From: Candidatus Saccharimonadota bacterium
Lineage (GTDB): Bacteria; Patescibacteriota; Saccharimonadia; Saccharimonadales; Saccharimonadaceae
Reading direction: 5' to 3'
Length of the DNA stretch: 30,682 nt
Assembly: GCA_017515125.1 (NCBI GenBank)
Contig: JAFWHP010000020.1
Coordinates: 1-30,682 of the forward strand
Shown here piece after piece: positions 27,509-30,682 of the stretch. Within the stretch, counting starts at the first letter, position 1. Each line of letters starts with the position of its first letter. The notes under the pieces are model-generated. The model was given only the letters and a program-made list of their open reading frames with translations, did not search any database and was not told the origin of the DNA. A program made the position numbers and the translations under genes.

Positions 27509-29560
27509 ATGTTCGGAATGGTAAATGCGGTAAAGATGTTTCTGTCGCTGGTACTCAGCGGCGCGTTAGGTTTAATGTTTTTTGCTGGCATAGCATTTGC
27601 CGGTAAAATGATGTACGGGCGAGTCGGCCGGAATAATTGGCTGGCCGCTGCTGGGATTGGCGCGACGATTGGAGTGATAAACTTTTTCATTCCGTCTTTT
27701 GCGCCAGGGACGCCAGTCTTTTGGCTGGCCCCGATTTGCTACGTGGCGATGATGGCGTTTTACGCCTTCTTAATTGCTTGGTGGCGTCGGGACGGATCTG
27801 ACCTGAGGGAACTGATACCGTTTGTCATTATGGCGATCGTGGCGTATTTTACGACCATGGCGACGGCTGCAATGACGGCGGCGTTGGCTGGCGCATTTTT
27901 GGCATCAGTCTTTATGGCTTTGCCGAAAATTGTATTGGTCGGGACTCTTGGCTTCTTCGCGGCGAACCTATTTTGGTTCATGCGCAAGTTGCACGAGGGG
28001 GATGACAACCGAGTTCGTGTCGATAAGATTGTCGCTATTGTGGTGGCTGCGGCTACGGCTGTGATAATGGTAATCATGGTGATCACCCTTATCAATTGGG
28101 GAAGTCTTTTCCCGAAAAAGGCCGAAACGGAAGCGACGGTCGAGACGGTTGCTACTGAAGCGGTCGAAGTGGCTGCTGAAGTAACTGAAGAAGTTGCGGC
28201 AACGCAGGTTCAGGAGGAACTGCCGGCCGAGACGGCGCTGACAATCGAAGAGACATGGTACATGTATTATCATTATTTGTTACTGAATGATGATAATCTT
28301 GCCGATGACTTCGATTTCGGACCGACGGCTTGGGCTGAAGGTCTGACTGCGGAAGAGGCGCTGGAAGAGATGATCGCTCGTGTTAAAGCGGATCCGGCGC
28401 TTGGAGCGGCGGCATTCGCGAGCTTCGATGTAAGGCTCGGGACGGATCTGATGTATCCAGGCATCCATTATGACCAGAATTGGTCGGATGGATATTGGAC
28501 GAGCCTGATAAGCCAGTACGTGAAGGTTTATCAAGCTGACGAGGTTCTGTACCGCAAATTGGTGGATCGTTGGGAAGAGTTCGTGCGTAAATACGCACAA
28601 GTGACTCTGACCTATCAGGAAGGAATCAAGGATCAGATGTATATGATTTCCTTGACTTCTGCTTCTGAATTGGAGGCGCCTGAGGTCATAGTTGCGGCGG
28701 CTGATCAACCGAGCGGGCACGTTCTGAACTTTGCCTTTTTAATTAAAGGCAACCAGTTCAACGTTCCGTTCAGAACAGACTGCGGATTCCAGCCGACGAA
28801 TGTCGCGGAGCCGATGAAGGAGACTCCGAAAGAGCTCCCTAAGGATCCGCAGATTTCGAGTGGCGGTGGAGGATCTACCCCTAGTGGTGGAAGTGATCCG
28901 GCACCGAGGAAGAAGAAGCAGACGGAGAGGCAGACTGAACATCAGACGGAGAAGCAGACCGAAAGGCAGACGAATCCGCCTGAAACTGGTACTCCTCAGA
29001 CCGGCACACCAGAAACTCCGAAGCCTCAACCTGAGACGCCAAAGCCTCAGCCAGAGACTCCGAAGCAGACGGAAAAGCAAACCGATCCGCCGCAGCCGGA
29101 GACGCCAAAACCTCAGACTGAGACTTCCAAACCTCAGCCGGAGACTCCAAAGGATCCGTCAAAAAGCACGACAGTGAATGTCGCGCCGAATGACGACCCT
29201 GGGATAACTGGGGATGTTAGCACCAACAATGGTGATGGGGCGACGACTTCGACGGCGGAGCTACCTGCAAATAGCAACAATATGACTCAGCCTGAGTATG
29301 TTGAGACTGTGCAGGAGTTGGCACAGATTAACGCGGAGCAGAAGACTGGCTCGGAGCCGAGCATACCTTCTACTCCGACGGTACAACCGGCTTCTGCACA
29401 ACCTGCGCAATCAGCGCAGCCGGCAGAACCGGTGTCGGTCGATAACCCGGCCGATAATCCGGCTACGGTTGCGCCAATTAATGACGCAACCCCGCAAGTA
29501 GCTGCTGACACAGTGGCAGGAGATCCTGAATCAGTGGGGATGATCGGGACTCCTGATTGA
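27509..29560 (+). CDS. large membrane protein with Pro/Thr/Gln-rich tail, unknown
   Basis: A 683-aa protein, RBS AAGGAGG 6 nt before the ATG. Residues 1-200 carry about six or seven transmembrane helices (for example LSLVLSGALGLMFFAGIAFAG and VAIVVAAATAVIMVIMVITLINW). Residues about 205-245 are acidic and Val/Glu-rich. A globular part of about 200 residues (ETWYMYYHYLLLNDDNLADDFDFGP to FRTDCGFQP) comes next. Then come a Gly/Ser linker, repeated Q-T-E-(R/K/H) and PKPQPET units at about 470-560, and a long disordered end finishing GMIGTPD. The repeats suggest a stalk or cell-wall-spanning segment, although topology is uncertain. No enzyme motif is seen. It shares promoter type and codon style with the preceding gene. 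Confidence 0.7.
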   Translation: MFGMVNAVKMFLSLVLSGALGLMFFAGIAFAGKMMYGRVGRNNWLAAAGIGATIGVINFFIPSFAPGTPVFWLAPICYVAMMAFYAFLIAWWRRDGSDLRELIPFVIMAIVAYFTTMATAAMTAALAGAFLASVFMALPKIVLVGTLGFFAANLFWFMRKLHEGDDNRVRVDKIVAIVVAAATAVIMVIMVITLINWGSLFPKKAETEATVETVATEAVEVAAEVTEEVAATQVQEELPAETALTIEETWYMYYHYLLLNDDNLADDFDFGPTAWAEGLTAEEALEEMIARVKADPALGAAAFASFDVRLGTDLMYPGIHYDQNWSDGYWTSLISQYVKVYQADEVLYRKLVDRWEEFVRKYAQVTLTYQEGIKDQMYMISLTSASELEAPEVIVAAADQPSGHVLNFAFLIKGNQFNVPFRTDCGFQPTNVAEPMKETPKELPKDPQISSGGGGSTPSGGSDPAPRKKKQTERQTEHQTEKQTERQTNPPETGTPQTGTPETPKPQPETPKPQPETPKQTEKQTDPPQPETPKPQTETSKPQPETPKDPSKSTTVNVAPNDDPGITGDVSTNNGDGATTSTAELPANSNNMTQPEYVETVQELAQINAEQKTGSEPSIPSTPTVQPASAQPAQSAQPAEPVSVDNPADNPATVAPINDATPQVAADTVAGDPESVGMIGTPD

Positions 29561-29622
29561 TAGATAGCCTAGAGGGTGAAGCCTGGGGGAGCTTCAAGCA
29601 CATTATTTGAGCCTGGCGGTTT

Positions 29623-29644
29623 TCCGCCGGGCTTCACTCCAAGA
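29623..29644 (+). terminator. GC-rich hairpin after the 683-aa protein gene
   Basis: Bases near 29612-29635 (GCCTGGCGG-TTTT-CCGCCGGGC) form a stable stem, but no T-run follows. It could be a weak terminator or an mRNA 3'-end stabiliser. Confidence 0.45.
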
Positions 29645-29682
29645 TAGAATTGACTATTTAGGGGATTGAAGTTTGAGATGAT

Positions 29683-29710
29683 TTGGCTGAGCAGACGATA
29701 ATAATATAAT
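29683..29710 (+). promoter_or_regulatory. promoter of the surface protein gene
   Basis: TTGGCT (29683-29688), a 16-bp spacer, then TATAAT (29705-29710). The leader is short and holds the RBS AAGGAGA at 29718-29724. Confidence 0.6.
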
Positions 29711-29728
29711 TAATAGAAAGGAGATTTT

Positions 29729-30682
29729 ATGAATAAAATCTACAAATCTATTCTAGGCGTGTCTGGTGCAGCTGTGATGCTTGCCGGTTCGCTTACTCCT
29801 GTTTTAGTGAGTGCTTGGGGCGATTCGAGCAATGGCCGACCAAGTTATACGCTAGAACAAATTAACGCTGGTGCGCTAGGCGATAAAATAGTGCTTAACT
29901 CTATTTCTCAGAACCAAATTATTGGCGACGAGAAAAATTTCGTAGCGGCGAAGGTTGCTGGCGCGAATGTCAGTACTTGGAACGCCAATACGATTGATGT
30001 AAAAGATGGCGAGACCTATACGATTCGTCTTTACGTCCACAACAATAACCCGAAGGGCCGGAATGCGGTAGCAGAAGGCGTGAAAGCGACTTTCTCGATC
30101 CCAACGACGGTATCTAATTCTTTGACGATTATTGGGTATTTGGACGCTGCTAATGCTACGACGAATCGGTTGTGGGATGAGGTAACTTTGAAGGCGAACG
30201 AAAATGTTTACCTCGAATATGTTCCTGGTTCGGCTAAGTTTAATAATAAGAGCGAAGCTGGCCAAGAGCGAGTGTTTAATATTCCAGATAGTGTAATTAC
30301 TTCTGGGGCAACACTTGGGTATGACGCGATGGATGGCAAAATCCCGGGTTGTTATCAATACTCTGGCGTTTTGACGATTGACGTCAAGGTTCATAGCTCG
30401 GTAGCGGCGAAAGTTGAGAAAAAGGTTCGCATCAAGGGAACCAAGGAATGGAGTGAGTCGGTAGAGGCTAAGGTTGGCGACGAGGTCGAATATCAGATTG
30501 AGTATGTCAATTTGCTTTCCGATTCGGTAAAGAACGTAATGATGCGGGACGTGTTACCTACGAATGTAGAGTATGTCCAGAACTCCACGATTCTTTACAA
30601 TGCCAATCATAAGGATGGTATTGCTATGAAAGAAAACACTTTAACTACGACTGGTGTTAATATTGGCGACTATGCTGCAAAG
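29729..30682 (+). CDS. secreted DUF11-type surface protein (partial, runs off the right edge)
   Basis: 318 codons are open to the window end without a stop. The start MNKIYKSILGVSGAAVMLAGSLTPVLVSAWG is a signal peptide with cleavage near VSA. The first part contains DVKDGETYTIRLYVHNNNPKGRNAVAEGVKATFSIP, the beginning of a conserved-repeat (DUF11/TIGR01451-like) beta-sandwich. A second unit near residue 250 (VEAKVGDEVEYQIEYVNLLSDSVKNVMMRDVLPTNVEYVQNSTILYN) is a clear DUF11 module. Such proteins are large, repeat-built cell-surface proteins common in Saccharibacteria and probably act in contact with the host bacterium; that role is inferred. A C-terminal anchor would lie beyond the window. Confidence 0.85.
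   Translation, partial: MNKIYKSILGVSGAAVMLAGSLTPVLVSAWGDSSNGRPSYTLEQINAGALGDKIVLNSISQNQIIGDEKNFVAAKVAGANVSTWNANTIDVKDGETYTIRLYVHNNNPKGRNAVAEGVKATFSIPTTVSNSLTIIGYLDAANATTNRLWDEVTLKANENVYLEYVPGSAKFNNKSEAGQERVFNIPDSVITSGATLGYDAMDGKIPGCYQYSGVLTIDVKVHSSVAAKVEKKVRIKGTKEWSESVEAKVGDEVEYQIEYVNLLSDSVKNVMMRDVLPTNVEYVQNSTILYNANHKDGIAMKENTLTTTGVNIGDYAAK

Noticed and set aside
29876..30394. 172-aa minus-strand ORF at the right edge
   Set aside because: It is the antisense of the DUF11 protein gene, which has a signal peptide, RBS and promoter.
1..30682. Recoding of TGA as glycine
   Set aside because: TGA ends genes such as the DsbA-like gene and the 683-aa protein gene, and no conserved protein needs TGA read through.

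Overview
The window looks like chromosome of a Patescibacteria/CPR bacterium, most likely Candidatus Saccharibacteria (TM7). The reasons are small tightly packed genes, shortened versions of conserved proteins (HrcA of 242 aa), type IV pilus genes, a DUF11-type surface protein, the small YYLHKSEVTLRGG protein and a diversity-generating retroelement (DGR) of the kind common in CPR genomes. TGA is used as a stop (for example at 8029 and 29558), so this is not the TGA=Gly code of Absconditabacteria/Gracilibacteria. The lineage is an inference; no 16S rRNA is present.

Region 1 (1-3290) is a DGR. The 3' end of a target gene carries the variable repeat (VR, 112-352). It is followed by an accessory protein (MutS-domain-I-like front, Avd-like helical back) and a DGR-type reverse transcriptase. 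The template repeat (TR, 2854-3094) lies on the opposite strand. VR and TR differ at 17 positions and every one is an adenine in TR. The TR is inverted relative to the RT gene and has its own candidate promoter, hairpin leader and terminator.

Region 2 (3300-10450) holds a MITE-like hairpin element with a 9-bp target duplication, a PilB/GspE-type ATPase, tRNA-Arg, a methyltransferase, a DsbA-like thiol oxidoreductase coupled to aspS, a CBS-domain protein and two small conserved or unknown proteins.

Region 3 (10446-14862) has tandem hairpin repeats, tRNA-Ile(UAU), a DivIC/FtsL-like protein, three pilin-like or PilX-like genes and tRNA-fMet.

Region 4 (14906-26135) holds a flavin oxidoreductase without its redox cysteines, membrane and surface proteins, an adenylate-kinase-like enzyme, the CIRCE-controlled hrcA-grpE unit, ribosomal protein L25, a pseudo-PfkB/class I aldolase fusion, a PMM-like HAD phosphatase, tpiA and a basic tail-anchored protein.

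Region 5 (26136-30682) holds tRNA-Gly and tRNA-His, then two genes of unknown function driven by nearly identical promoters, and the start of a large secreted surface protein.

Two genome-wide habits stand out. First, most genes that start a transcription unit have an extended -10 (TGNTATAAT) only 6-9 nt before the ATG, so many mRNAs are probably leaderless. Second, three tRNA genes are each followed, on their own strand, by a short structured segment that ends in a second copy of that tRNA's 3' end. The DGR with an inverted TR and the tRNA-end elements are the parts most worth follow-up.
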